DNA of 64,000 nucleotides, taken from NCBI RefSeq assembly GCF_002998435.1, contig NZ_CP027231.1, positions 2,149,001 to 2,213,000 of the forward strand, given 5' to 3'. Of the stretch, positions 19,254 through 28,241 are shown piece after piece. Made by a program: the position numbers and the translations under genes. The notes under the pieces were generated by a model. The model was not told where the DNA came from and ran no database searches. It saw nothing but the letters and a program-made list of their open reading frames with translations. Numbering within the stretch: position 1 is the first letter of the stretch; each line of letters opens with the position of its first letter. The DNA is from Bacteroides zoogleoformans (lineage in GTDB: Bacteria > Bacteroidota > Bacteroidia > Bacteroidales > Bacteroidaceae).

Positions 19254-20528
19254 ATGGAACAATTACTGCACTACGTCTGGAAGCATAAAATCTTTCCTCT
19301 GTCTTCGCTTCGGACCACCTCCGGACTGCCGGTGGAAGTGATAGATGCCGGTTTGCCGAACACGAATGCAGGCCCTGACTTCTTCAATGCCAAACTGAAA
19401 ATAGACGGTACGCTTTGGGTGGGCAACGTAGAGGTGCATACACAGGCTTCGGACTGGCTGCGCCACGGACACCAGCACGACAAGGCTTACGACACCGTCA
19501 TCCTGCACGTGGTGGGCAAGTGCGACTGCGAGGTATGCCGGGCAAACGGCGAGCCGGTTCAGCAGCTTGTGCTTCCTTGCCCCGACATCGTCAGGCAGCG
19601 CTACGAGGAGCTGCGCCGCACCGAGTATTTTCCTCCCTGCCATTCCATACTGCCCGCCCTCCCCAAGCTCACCGTTCACGCTTGGCTGTCGGCCCTGCAA
19701 GTGGAGCGTCTTGAACAGAAGGCACACGCCATCTACCAAAGGTTGGAGCGTAACACCGGCCATTGGGAAGACGCCTTTTTCATCACCCTTGCCCGCAACT
19801 TCGGCTTCGGACTGAACGGCGACGCTTTCGAGTGTTGGGCAGGCAACCTTCCGTTTCGTGCCGTGGACAAGCATCGCGACAATCTTTTCCAAGTAGAGGC
19901 TTTTTTCTTCGGGCAGGCCGGCCTGTTGGAGGAAGTGCCTCCCGAAGCGGATGAGTATTACCTGAAACTCCGGGATGAGTTCCGTTATCTGCAACACAAG
20001 TTCGGACTGCCTGCGCCGATGGATGCCCACCGATGGCGCTTCCTGCGCCTGCGTCCCGGCAACTTCCCCCACGTCAGGCTGGCGCAGTTGGCCGGTTTGT
20101 ATCACCGCGAACAGGGACTTTTTTCCCGTGTCATGGAGGCGGACAGCGCGGATGAGGTGAAGAGGCTTTTCACCTCCCCCACATCGGCTTATTGGGAGGA
20201 GCATTTCATCTTCGGCAGGCCGTCGCCCCGCCGAACGAAATCCGTGGGGGCGAATGCCCTGAAACTGATTCTGATAAACACCGTCGTCCCCTTTCTTTAT
20301 GCCTACGGGCTGCACAAGGCCGACGATTCGCTGTGCGACCGTGCCACCCGTTTTCTCGAATCGCTAACGGCCGAGGATAACCGCATCATCCGGTTGTGGG
20401 CAGAGGCGGGATTGCCTGTTTCCACTGCAGCCGATTCGCAGGCCTTGCTCCAGCTTCGGAAGGAGTATTGCGACAGGAAAGAGTGCTTGCGGTGCAGGTT
20501 CGGCTACGAGTACCTGAAAAAGGCGTAA
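19254..20528 (+). CDS. DUF2851 family protein
   Basis: A 424-residue protein of the DUF2851 family, found across Bacteroidetes and of unknown function. Conserved parts are the N-terminal GPDFFNAKLKIDGTLWVGNVE with VEVHTQASDW (residues 40-75, a nuclease-like acidic/Gln pattern), YDTVILHVV, and a C-terminal CDRKECLRCRFGYEYLKK with paired cysteines. The pattern of Asp-Glu-hTQ-W residues resembles PD-(D/E)XK-type folds, but this is only suggestive. I start at the ATG at 19254; three upstream residues are possible. It carries no signal peptide. Confidence 0.85.
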   Translation: MEQLLHYVWKHKIFPLSSLRTTSGLPVEVIDAGLPNTNAGPDFFNAKLKIDGTLWVGNVEVHTQASDWLRHGHQHDKAYDTVILHVVGKCDCEVCRANGEPVQQLVLPCPDIVRQRYEELRRTEYFPPCHSILPALPKLTVHAWLSALQVERLEQKAHAIYQRLERNTGHWEDAFFITLARNFGFGLNGDAFECWAGNLPFRAVDKHRDNLFQVEAFFFGQAGLLEEVPPEADEYYLKLRDEFRYLQHKFGLPAPMDAHRWRFLRLRPGNFPHVRLAQLAGLYHREQGLFSRVMEADSADEVKRLFTSPTSAYWEEHFIFGRPSPRRTKSVGANALKLILINTVVPFLYAYGLHKADDSLCDRATRFLESLTAEDNRIIRLWAEAGLPVSTAADSQALLQLRKEYCDRKECLRCRFGYEYLKKA

Positions 20529-20865
20529 ACGCCTTGCCGTAGAACGGTTCTTCACCCGTAACGACCGAAAGGAAGCAAGGGCTTTTTCCCGTCTTTTGAA
20601 GGCTTTCCGACAGACACTTGTGTTTGTCTTCCCAGACACTTGCGTTTGTCGTGTCAGACACAAGTGTTTATCACATCAGACACAAGTGCCTGTCAGCTTG
20701 AACACAAGTATCTGACAAACTAATCATAAACATCTTGATAGACAGACCGTTAAAACGCAGGCGGAAAGGAAGGTCGAATCATCGGCCGACATCTTCGCTT
20801 GCGGCACTTGGGGTGGGTATCTCTTTTTTTTCAATATAAAAACTGCAAGGTTCGTCGGTTTTGGT
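20529..20865. other. intergenic region with 22-bp tandem array
   Basis: No gene seen. It contains the five-unit 22-bp array at 20611-20720 (listed separately). The remaining sequence up to the ruvB promoter shows nothing recognisable. Confidence 0.4.
20611..20720. repeat. 22-bp tandem array, five units (array 2)
   Basis: Units begin at 20611, 20633, 20655, 20677 and 20699 with exact 22-bp spacing. The first two start CAGACACTTG, the next two CAGACACAAG, and the last is a degenerate TGAACACAAG. Several units contain GACA...TGTC half-dyads. It is related in sequence to the array at 28096. Confidence 0.75.
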
Positions 20866-20873
20866 TATCTTTG
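20866..20873 (+). promoter_or_regulatory. ruvB -7 element
   Basis: TATCTTTG matches TAnnTTTG 79 nt upstream of the chosen ruvB ATG, which argues against translation from the upstream in-frame start at 20799. Confidence 0.45.
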
Positions 20874-20951
20874 CTCGCACGGAGCGAATGCCTGCGCGCC
20901 GAAAAGCAGAAAAGCTTTCGGGCAAGGCGGCAAAAGGAACAAAAGCATAGC

Positions 20952-21983
20952 ATGGAACAAGAAGAATTTGACATACGCAACCAGCAACTGACGGGAAAGG
21001 AGCGCGATTTCGAGAACGCCCTGCGCCCCCTGAACTTCGAGGATTTCAGCGGGCAGGATAAGGTGGTGGACAACCTGCGCATCTTTGTAAAAGCAGCACG
21101 CCTTAGGGGCGAGGCTCTGGATCATGTGCTGCTGCACGGCCCTCCCGGACTGGGAAAGACCACACTGAGCAACATCATTGCCAACGAATTGGGCGTGGGC
21201 TTTAAGATTACCTCCGGCCCGGTGCTCGACAAACCGGGCGACCTTGCCGGCATACTGACTTCTTTAGAACCGAACGATGTCCTGTTCATCGACGAAATTC
21301 ACCGCCTCTCTCCCGTGGTGGAGGAGTATCTATACTCTGCCATGGAGGATTACCGCATCGACATCATGATAGACAAAGGCCCGTCGGCACGTAGCATACA
21401 GATAGACCTGAACCCCTTTACGCTGGTGGGCGCCACTACTCGCAGCGGGTTGCTCACGGCTCCCCTGCGTGCGCGCTTCGGCATCAACCTGCATCTGGAG
21501 TATTACGACGACGACGTGCTGAGCGGCATCATCCGCCGTTCGGCAGGCATCCTCGATGTGCCCTGCTCCACAAAGGCGGCGGCGGAGATAGCTTCGCGCA
21601 GCCGGGGCACGCCGCGTATCGCCAATGCGTTGCTTCGCCGTGTGCGCGACTTTGCGCAGGTGAAGGGTTCAGGAAGCATCGACACGGAAATCGCACAATT
21701 CTCGTTGGAAGCGCTGAACATTGACAAATACGGGTTGGATGAGATTGACAACAAGATACTCTGCACCATTATCGACAAATTCAAAGGCGGGCCGGTAGGC
21801 CTTACCACCATTGCCACCGCCTTGGGCGAAGATGCCGGAACCATCGAAGAGGTGTACGAACCGTTCTTGATAAAAGAGGGATTTCTGAAGCGCACTCCAC
21901 GCGGACGCGAAGTCACCGAACTGGCCTACAAGCACTTGGGCCGCAACCTTTATAACAGCCAGACAACGTTGTTTAGCGATTAG
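20952..21983 (+). CDS. ruvB: Holliday junction branch migration helicase RuvB
   Basis: A 343-residue AAA+ motor that drives branch migration with RuvA. The N-terminus [18 protein letters not shown] is typical; the Walker A motif is [16 protein letters not shown], the Walker B is [13 protein letters not shown], the presensor hairpin is in [20 protein letters not shown], and the arginine-finger-like region is LRARFG. The C-terminal winged helix ends [17 protein letters not shown] start at the ATG at 20952 on the basis of normal length (about 342) and the promoter position. Confidence 0.96.
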   Translation: MEQEEFDIRNQQLTGKERDFENALRPLNFEDFSGQDKVVDNLRIFVKAARLRGEALDHVLLHGPPGLGKTTLSNIIANELGVGFKITSGPVLDKPGDLAGILTSLEPNDVLFIDEIHRLSPVVEEYLYSAMEDYRIDIMIDKGPSARSIQIDLNPFTLVGATTRSGLLTAPLRARFGINLHLEYYDDDVLSGIIRRSAGILDVPCSTKAAAEIASRSRGTPRIANALLRRVRDFAQVKGSGSIDTEIAQFSLEALNIDKYGLDEIDNKILCTIIDKFKGGPVGLTTIATALGEDAGTIEEVYEPFLIKEGFLKRTPRGREVTELAYKHLGRNLYNSQTTLFSD

Positions 21984-22036
21984 GGGTGGGAGAAGATAGC
22001 TTTATTATTCATCAAGTACGCTAAACACTAACTGAC

Positions 22037-23482
22037 GTGAACGGATTGAAGTCTTTGGCAAAAGAAACTGCCATTTATGGGGCAAGCAGCATTATAGGCA
22101 GATTCTTGAACTACCTGCTGGTTCCCGTATATACCATAGCCCTGTCGGCACAGTCGGGAGGATATGGTGTGGTGACTAACATCTATGCCTGGGTGGCCTT
22201 GCTGCTGGTCGTCTTGACGTGCGGCATGGAGACGGGCTTCTTCCGCTTCGCCAATAAAGGAGAGGACGACCCCGCACGAGTCTACTCCACCACCCTGCTC
22301 AGCGTGGGCATCGGCTCGCTTACGTTCCTTGCGCTGGGGCTGTTGTTCCTCAACCCCATTGCCGCCCTGCTGGACTATGGAGAACACCCTTGGTATGTGG
22401 GCATGATGATGATTGTGGTGGCCATGGACGCCATCCAGAGCATCCCCTTCGCCTACCTGCGCTACAAGAAACGGCCGATAAAGTTTGCTTCGCTCAAACT
22501 CCTGTTCATCTTCCTGAACATAGCGATGAACCTTACCTACTACGTATGGATGGAAGGCACTGACGTGGGCTATGCTTTCCTCTTCAACCTGATATGCACC
22601 TCGGTGGTGATGCTCTGCCTCATACCCGAACTGCGCGGGTTTACCTACGTCATCGACAAGCAGTTGCTCCGTCGGATGCTGAACTACAGCCTCCCCCTGC
22701 TGGTGCTGGGCATTGCGGGCATACTGAATCAGGTGGCGGATAAAATCATCTTCCCCTTTATCTATCCGGACAAGGCAGAAGCCGTCGTGCAACTCGGCAT
22801 CTACGGAGCCGCCAGCAAGATAGCGATGGTGATGGCCATGTTTACACAGGCTTTCCGCTTTGCCTACGAGCCATTTGTCTTCGGCAAGAGCCGCGAGAAG
22901 GGGAATAAAGAGATGTATGCCGCCGCCATGAAGTTCTTCATCATCTTCACCCTGCTGGCCTTTCTGGCCGTGATGTTCTATTTGGATATCCTCAAGTTCA
23001 TCATCGGGCGCGACTATTGGGAGGGACTCCGCGTGGTGCCCATCGTCATGGCGGCGGAAATCTTCATGGGCATCTACTTCAACCTTTCCTTCTGGTACAA
23101 GCTGATTGACGAGACGCGCTGGGGCGCTTACTTCTCGCTGATAGGTTGCGCCATACTGATAACGATGAACGTACTGCTGATACCCCGTTACAGCTACATG
23201 GCCTGCGCTTGGGCAGGTTTCTGCAGCTATGGCACGGCCATGCTCCTGTCTTACCTTGTGGGGCAGAAGAAGTATCCCATCCGTTACGATTTGAAGTCGA
23301 TAGGCTGCTACGTGTTGCTTGCCGCCGTGCTTTATGTGGCTGCGGAGTACGTCCCGATAGACAACCTCTACCTGCGCCTGACCTACCGCACCATCTTGCT
23401 GCTGGTCTTTATGGCCTACATCATCAAACGCGACATGCCGCTTCGCCAAATTCCGCTGTTAAACCGTTTGGTGAAGAGATAA
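22037..23482 (+). CDS. polysaccharide flippase-like membrane protein (MOP superfamily)
   Basis: A 481-residue protein with about 12-14 membrane segments, resembling Wzx-type oligosaccharide flippases: the N-terminus SLAKETAIYGASSIIGRFLN, early VYTIALSAQSGGYG with a charged Gly-rich loop, and repeated Leu-rich helices. It would move lipid-linked glycans across the inner membrane. The start is GTG (22037), 53 bp after ruvB; alternatives downstream would cut the conserved first helix. No glycosyltransferases lie nearby, so the substrate is unknown. Confidence 0.8.
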   Translation: MNGLKSLAKETAIYGASSIIGRFLNYLLVPVYTIALSAQSGGYGVVTNIYAWVALLLVVLTCGMETGFFRFANKGEDDPARVYSTTLLSVGIGSLTFLALGLLFLNPIAALLDYGEHPWYVGMMMIVVAMDAIQSIPFAYLRYKKRPIKFASLKLLFIFLNIAMNLTYYVWMEGTDVGYAFLFNLICTSVVMLCLIPELRGFTYVIDKQLLRRMLNYSLPLLVLGIAGILNQVADKIIFPFIYPDKAEAVVQLGIYGAASKIAMVMAMFTQAFRFAYEPFVFGKSREKGNKEMYAAAMKFFIIFTLLAFLAVMFYLDILKFIIGRDYWEGLRVVPIVMAAEIFMGIYFNLSFWYKLIDETRWGAYFSLIGCAILITMNVLLIPRYSYMACAWAGFCSYGTAMLLSYLVGQKKYPIRYDLKSIGCYVLLAAVLYVAAEYVPIDNLYLRLTYRTILLLVFMAYIIKRDMPLRQIPLLNRLVKR

Positions 23483-23517
23483 ATCATTTGTAAATAGTAA
23501 ATTATATAGTAAACGTT

Positions 23518-24879
23518 ATGAAACCAACTGACAGAAAAACATTTGCCGTAAAGAAATTCTTGAAAGAATATCTTGATTTGCGTAAAGACAAGGACAACGA
23601 ACTTGCCACAGTAGAGTCCATTCGCAAAGGAGTGGAATTCAAAGGCGCCAACCTCTGGATTTTGATATTCGCCATCTTCATGGCGTCTCTGGGCTTGAAT
23701 GTCAACTCAACCGCCGTGATTATCGGTGCCATGCTTATCTCTCCCTTGATGGGGCCTATCATGGGGGTGGGGCTCTCGGTAGGTCTGAACGATTTCGAAC
23801 TGATGAAGCGCTCGTTCAAGAGTTTCCTGATAACAACCCTGTTCAGCGTCACCACCGCTACGGTCTTCTTTCTCATCAGTCCCGTGGCCGAAGGACAGTC
23901 GGAGCTGTTGGCCCGCACTTCGCCCACTATTTACGATGTATTCATCGCCTTGTTGGGCGGTCTGGCAGGCGTCACGGCACTGTCTACCAAAGAGAAAGGA
24001 AACGTAATTCCCGGTGTGGCCATCGCCACGGCTTTGATGCCGCCGCTTTGCACTGCGGGTTACGGACTGGCCACGGGAAATCTGATTTATTTCTTTGGAG
24101 CGTTCTACCTCTACTTCATCAATTCGGTCTTCATCAGTCTGGCCACCTTTTTGGGCGTGCGCGTGATGCACTTCCAGCGCAAGGAGTTCGTCGACAAGAA
24201 CCGTGAGAAGAAAGTGCGCAAGTACATCGTGCTGATTGCCGTGCTCACCATGTGTCCGGCCGTTTATCTGACGGTAGGCATCGTTCAGGAGACCTTCTTC
24301 GAGGGGGCAGCCAATCGCTTCATCAACGAGCAGCTCTCTTTCGAGAACACACAGGTGCTGGATAGGAAAATTCAGCACGGCGGCAAGGGACGCGAAATAC
24401 GCGTGGTGCTGATTGGGAAAGAAGTGCCCGAAGCCTCCATTGCCATTGCCCGCAGCAAGATGGCGGACTATAAGCTGGGCAACACCACGCTGACCGTACT
24501 TCAGGGCATGAACAACGACGCAGTGGATATCTCCTCCATCCGTGCCATGGTGATGGAAGATTTCTATAAAAACAGCGAAGAGCGCCTGATAGAGCAGAAG
24601 CAGCGCATTGTTTCTTTAGAGAATAGTCTGGAGCGATATAAAGCTTTCGACGAGATGGGGCAGACGATTATACCCGAACTGAAAGTGCTCTATCCCACAG
24701 TGAAAAGCGTTTCAATCTCTCATGCCATCGAGGCGGTGGTAGATTCGGCACGCACCGACACCGTGACGCTGGCTGTGCTGAGATTCGGCAAAAAGCCCGA
24801 TGCACGCGAGAAAGAGAAAATCACCGAATGGCTCAAGGCACGTACCAAAGCCAAACGGTTGAGGCTGATTGCAGAATGA
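23518..24879 (+). CDS. DUF389 domain membrane protein
   Basis: A 453-residue protein of the DUF389/TIGR00341 family, function unknown. The hydrophobic core, residues about 45-250, contains the family signature VNSTAVIIGAMLISPLMGPI, followed by VGLSVG and IPGVAIATALMPPLCTAGYG. The remaining C-terminal half is soluble and partly coiled-coil (around EERLIEQKQRIVSLENSLER). It overlaps nothing; the downstream peptidase ATG is 26 bp beyond its stop. It lies between a flippase and a secreted peptidase, and no functional link is evident. Confidence 0.88.
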   Translation: MKPTDRKTFAVKKFLKEYLDLRKDKDNELATVESIRKGVEFKGANLWILIFAIFMASLGLNVNSTAVIIGAMLISPLMGPIMGVGLSVGLNDFELMKRSFKSFLITTLFSVTTATVFFLISPVAEGQSELLARTSPTIYDVFIALLGGLAGVTALSTKEKGNVIPGVAIATALMPPLCTAGYGLATGNLIYFFGAFYLYFINSVFISLATFLGVRVMHFQRKEFVDKNREKKVRKYIVLIAVLTMCPAVYLTVGIVQETFFEGAANRFINEQLSFENTQVLDRKIQHGGKGREIRVVLIGKEVPEASIAIARSKMADYKLGNTTLTVLQGMNNDAVDISSIRAMVMEDFYKNSEERLIEQKQRIVSLENSLERYKAFDEMGQTIIPELKVLYPTVKSVSISHAIEAVVDSARTDTVTLAVLRFGKKPDAREKEKITEWLKARTKAKRLRLIAE

Positions 24880-24904
24880 CAACAAGGCATACGTTGAACC
24901 GAGG

Positions 24905-27043
24905 ATGAAACAGAAAACAGCGATTATACTTGCCTGTTGCCTGTTCTGCCTGTTCTGCCCCAAGGCGCAGGCCGACGAAGGCATGTGGATGCCGGGACAT
25001 CTGAACAAGCAGACGCGACGAGCCATGAAAGAACTCGGCCTGCAACTCTCCGCCGACCGGTTGTATAGCCCCAAACGCCCTTCACTGAAAGATGCGGTGG
25101 TAAGTTTCGGCGGATTTTGCTCGGGAGTCGTGGTGTCGGCAGACGGACTGGTGTTCACCAACCACCATTGCGGCTTCGGCAGCGTGCAGCAGCACTCGTC
25201 CGTAGAGCACGATTACTTGAAGAATGGCTTTGTGGCCCGTAGCCTCAGCGAAGAGTTGCCCACCCCCGAGCTCTACGTGCGCTTTCTGCTGAGGCAAGAA
25301 GACGTGACGAAGCGGGTGCTCTCAGCAGTAAGTCAGGCAATGAGCGAAACCGAGCGCACCGTGGCGGTAGACTCCGTCATGCTGTGCATCGGCGAGGAAG
25401 TGTCTCGCAAAGATTCCACCTTGACGGGCATTGTAGATGCCTATTACGGCGGCAATGAGTTCTGGTTGTCAATCTATCAAGACTATAATGACGTCCGTCT
25501 GGTGTTTGCCCCGCCCTCGTCGGTAGGCAAGTTCGGCTGGGATACGGATAACTGGGTATGGCCCAGGCACACGGGCGACTTCTGCGTATTCCGCATCTAT
25601 GCCGGCAAAGACAACCGCCCGGCCGACTATTCGCCGGACAACGTGCCCTATCATCCTCCCTACGTGGCGCCCATCTCGCTCAATGGCTACCGCGAAGGCT
25701 CTTTCTGCATGACCATGGGCTATCCGGGCAGCACCGAACGCTACCTTTCCTCGTTCGGAATCGAAGAGATGATGAACACCGTCAACCAAGCGCGGATAGA
25801 CGTGCGCGGCATTAAACAGGCCATCTGGAAACGCGAGATGGACCGCAGCGACACCATCCGCATAAAGTATGCGGCCAAGTACGACGAGAGTTCCAATTAC
25901 TGGAAGAACAGCATCGGGGTGAACCGTGCTATCCAGAAACTCCGGGTGCTGGACAAAAAACGTATGTTGGAAAAAGAGCTGCGCGACTGGATACGACAAA
26001 CACCCCACGAGAAGGAGAAGCTGCTGCACCTGCTCTCCGACTTGGAACTGAACTACAAGGCCCGCCGCGAAGCCACTCGCGCCATGGCCTATTTTGCCGA
26101 ATCCTTCCTGAACGGTCCCGAACTGATGCAGCTGGCCTTGTCTATCCTCAATTTCGACTTCGAGGGAGAAGAGAAAAACGTAACGGCAAACATGAGGGCC
26201 ATTGTCGAAAAGTATGCCCGTCTGGATTTGAACATCGACAAGGAAGTCTTTACGGCCCTGCTGAAAGAATACCGCTCGCAGGTGGACTCCATCTATCTGC
26301 CCGAAGTCTACCGCACCATTTCCGCCGAATACGGAGGCAATGAACAGGCCTACGTCGACACGCTCTATGCCCGCTCGCAGGTCACCACTCCGCGCGGCCT
26401 GCAACGTTTTCTGGAGCGAGACACCACCTATCAGTTCCTCGATGACCCCGCCATTGCCTTGAGCATCGACCTCCTCACGAAAGCCTTCGAGATGAACGCG
26501 CAGACGCAACAACCCTCTGAAGAGATTGTCCGCTGCGAGCGCCTGTTCAATGCCGCCGTGCGACGGATGTACGCCGCGCGTAACTTCTATCCCGACGCCA
26601 ACGCCACCATGCGCCTCAGCTTCGGCACCGTGCGCGGCTATGCCCCGTCGGACGGGGTGAAATACGGCCACTATACCACCGTCGAAGGCATTCGGGAGAA
26701 AGTACGCGCGCATGCCGGCGACCCGGACTTCGCCGTACAGCCCGAAATCCTCTCCCTGCTCTCGTCCGCCGATTTCGGCCGTTATGCCGACAGGGACGGC
26801 GAAATGAAGGTATGCTTCATCTCCGACAACGACATCACCGGAGGCAATTCGGGCAGTGCCATGTTCAATGCCCGTGGCCAGCTCTTGGGCCTGGCCTTCG
26901 ACGGCAACTGGGAGGCCATGAGCAGCGACCTCCTTTACGAGCCGAAGACGCAGCGCACCATCGGCGTGGACGTCCGCTACATCCTCTTCATCCTCGAAAA
27001 ACTGGGCGCAAAACACGTGGTGGAGAGGCTGGGGATAATGTAA
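24905..27043 (+). CDS. S46 family dipeptidyl-peptidase, DPP7-type
   Basis: A 712-residue secreted serine exopeptidase (same length as P. gingivalis DPP7), removing N-terminal dipeptides. A Sec signal peptide ends near ...CPKAQA. The trypsin-like triad is visible: His in FTNHHCGFGS, Asp in the region DFCVFRIYAGKDNRPADYS, and Ser in GGNSGSAMFNARGQLLGLAF. The S1-defining position reads FDGNWEAMS with Gly, as known for DPP7 (hydrophobic P1), while DPP11 (acidic P1) has Arg there. I start at MKQKTAII (24905), skipping 12 upstream residues that overlap the DUF389 gene. It acts in the periplasm or outer surface on peptides. Confidence 0.92.
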   Translation: MKQKTAIILACCLFCLFCPKAQADEGMWMPGHLNKQTRRAMKELGLQLSADRLYSPKRPSLKDAVVSFGGFCSGVVVSADGLVFTNHHCGFGSVQQHSSVEHDYLKNGFVARSLSEELPTPELYVRFLLRQEDVTKRVLSAVSQAMSETERTVAVDSVMLCIGEEVSRKDSTLTGIVDAYYGGNEFWLSIYQDYNDVRLVFAPPSSVGKFGWDTDNWVWPRHTGDFCVFRIYAGKDNRPADYSPDNVPYHPPYVAPISLNGYREGSFCMTMGYPGSTERYLSSFGIEEMMNTVNQARIDVRGIKQAIWKREMDRSDTIRIKYAAKYDESSNYWKNSIGVNRAIQKLRVLDKKRMLEKELRDWIRQTPHEKEKLLHLLSDLELNYKARREATRAMAYFAESFLNGPELMQLALSILNFDFEGEEKNVTANMRAIVEKYARLDLNIDKEVFTALLKEYRSQVDSIYLPEVYRTISAEYGGNEQAYVDTLYARSQVTTPRGLQRFLERDTTYQFLDDPAIALSIDLLTKAFEMNAQTQQPSEEIVRCERLFNAAVRRMYAARNFYPDANATMRLSFGTVRGYAPSDGVKYGHYTTVEGIREKVRAHAGDPDFAVQPEILSLLSSADFGRYADRDGEMKVCFISDNDITGGNSGSAMFNARGQLLGLAFDGNWEAMSSDLLYEPKTQRTIGVDVRYILFILEKLGAKHVVERLGIM

Positions 27044-27089
27044 ATACGTACTATATATAGAATATGTAGGATATTTAACGAGTATTTTA

Positions 27090-27097
27090 TATCTTTG
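27090..27097 (+). promoter_or_regulatory. -7 element for serine acetyltransferase gene
   Basis: TATCTTTG matches TAnnTTTG 32 nt upstream of the cysE-like start. Confidence 0.4.
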
Positions 27098-27129
27098 TTG
27101 CCGCTTATAAACTTATAGGATATCACAGA

Positions 27130-28029
27130 ATGAGTCCACTCAACTTTACTCACATTTTGACACAAACAGTCGACGAGCTATCGGAAAGCGAGTCTTATAA
27201 AGGCCTGTTTCACCAGCATACAGACGGCAATCCACTGCCCTCGGCAAAAGTTCTGTGTGACATCATCGAATTAGCGCGAGCTATCATCTTCCCCGGATAT
27301 TTCGGAAACTCCACGGTAAATAGCCGCACGGTAAAGTATCACATCGGCGTGAATGTAGAACGCCTGTTCGACCTCTTGTCCGAGCAGATACTCGCCGGAC
27401 TGTGCTTCGGCGAAGAGTGTGAGTCGTGCTACTGCACGGAGATGCAGCGCGAAGAGGCCTCCCTGCTGGCAGCCAAGTTTATCAGCTGTTTGCCAGAGAT
27501 GCGGCGCCTGCTCGCCACGGATGTGGAGGCCGCCTACAACGGTGACCCGGCAGCCCACTCGCCGGGCGAGGTCATCAGCTGCTACCCCGCCGTACGTGCC
27601 ATCAGCAACTACCGCATTGCCCACCGGCTGCTCACGCAGGGTGTCCCCCTCATCCCGCGAATTCTCACCGAGATGGCGCATAGCGAGACAGGCATCGACA
27701 TCCATCCGGGTGCTGAGATAGGCAGCCACTTCACCATAGACCACGGCACGGGCGTGGTCATCGGCGAGACGTGTGTGATAGGGAACCACGTCAAACTCTA
27801 TCAGGGCGTCACGCTGGGGGCGAAGAGTTTTCCGTTGGACGCGGACGGAAAGCCCATCAAGGGCATCCCGCGGCACCCCATCTTGCAGGACAACGTCATC
27901 GTCTATTCCAACGCCACCATATTGGGACGCATCACCATCGGTCAAGGTGCCACCGTGGGCGGTAACATCTGGGTGACGGAAGACGTGCCCGCTGGCGCCA
28001 GAATCGTACAGACCAAAGCCCGCAAATGA
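27130..28029 (+). CDS. cysE: serine O-acetyltransferase
   Basis: A 299-residue enzyme acetylating L-serine with acetyl-CoA in cysteine biosynthesis. The C-terminal left-handed beta-helix (hexapeptide repeats) is clear: IDIHPGAEIGSHFTIDHG, GVVIGETCVIGNHVKLYQGV, and later VYSNATILGRITIGQGATVG. The catalytic His-Asp pair is in FTIDHGTGVVIGET, and IPRHPILQDNV is typical. The N-terminal helical part and the overall length (about 300) fit the EpsC/SatA group found in Bacteroides. Confidence 0.93.
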   Translation: MSPLNFTHILTQTVDELSESESYKGLFHQHTDGNPLPSAKVLCDIIELARAIIFPGYFGNSTVNSRTVKYHIGVNVERLFDLLSEQILAGLCFGEECESCYCTEMQREEASLLAAKFISCLPEMRRLLATDVEAAYNGDPAAHSPGEVISCYPAVRAISNYRIAHRLLTQGVPLIPRILTEMAHSETGIDIHPGAEIGSHFTIDHGTGVVIGETCVIGNHVKLYQGVTLGAKSFPLDADGKPIKGIPRHPILQDNVIVYSNATILGRITIGQGATVGGNIWVTEDVPAGARIVQTKARK

Positions 28030-28095
28030 GTGTCCCGCTAATGCGAGAGCATCCCGCGGGGATGCGGTACGGTGTCCCGTTTCCGGCCTGCCCGA

Positions 28096-28183
28096 CAGAC
28101 GCAAGTCCCTGACAAGACAGACCTCATGCCTGAGAAGGGAGAGACCAATACTTGACAGGACAAAAGGCTGTGTCTGACAAAAG
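28096..28183. repeat. 22-bp tandem array, four degenerate units (array 3)
   Basis: Units at 28096, 28118, 28140 and 28162 keep a 22-bp period; the first two start CAGAC, and CTGACAA occurs in the first and last. CAAGTCCCTGACAA here differs by two bases from CAAGTATCTGACAA in the last unit of the array at 20611. It fills the gap between the serine acetyltransferase and methyltransferase genes. Confidence 0.6.
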
Positions 28184-28241
28184 AAAATAAGGAACCGAAA
28201 TACAATAAGATATCAAACAATAGAAAGCATATTCAATATCG

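Noticed and set aside
20611..20720. Possible CRISPR array
   Set aside because: The repeats are contiguous at 22 bp with no unique spacers, and no cas genes are present.
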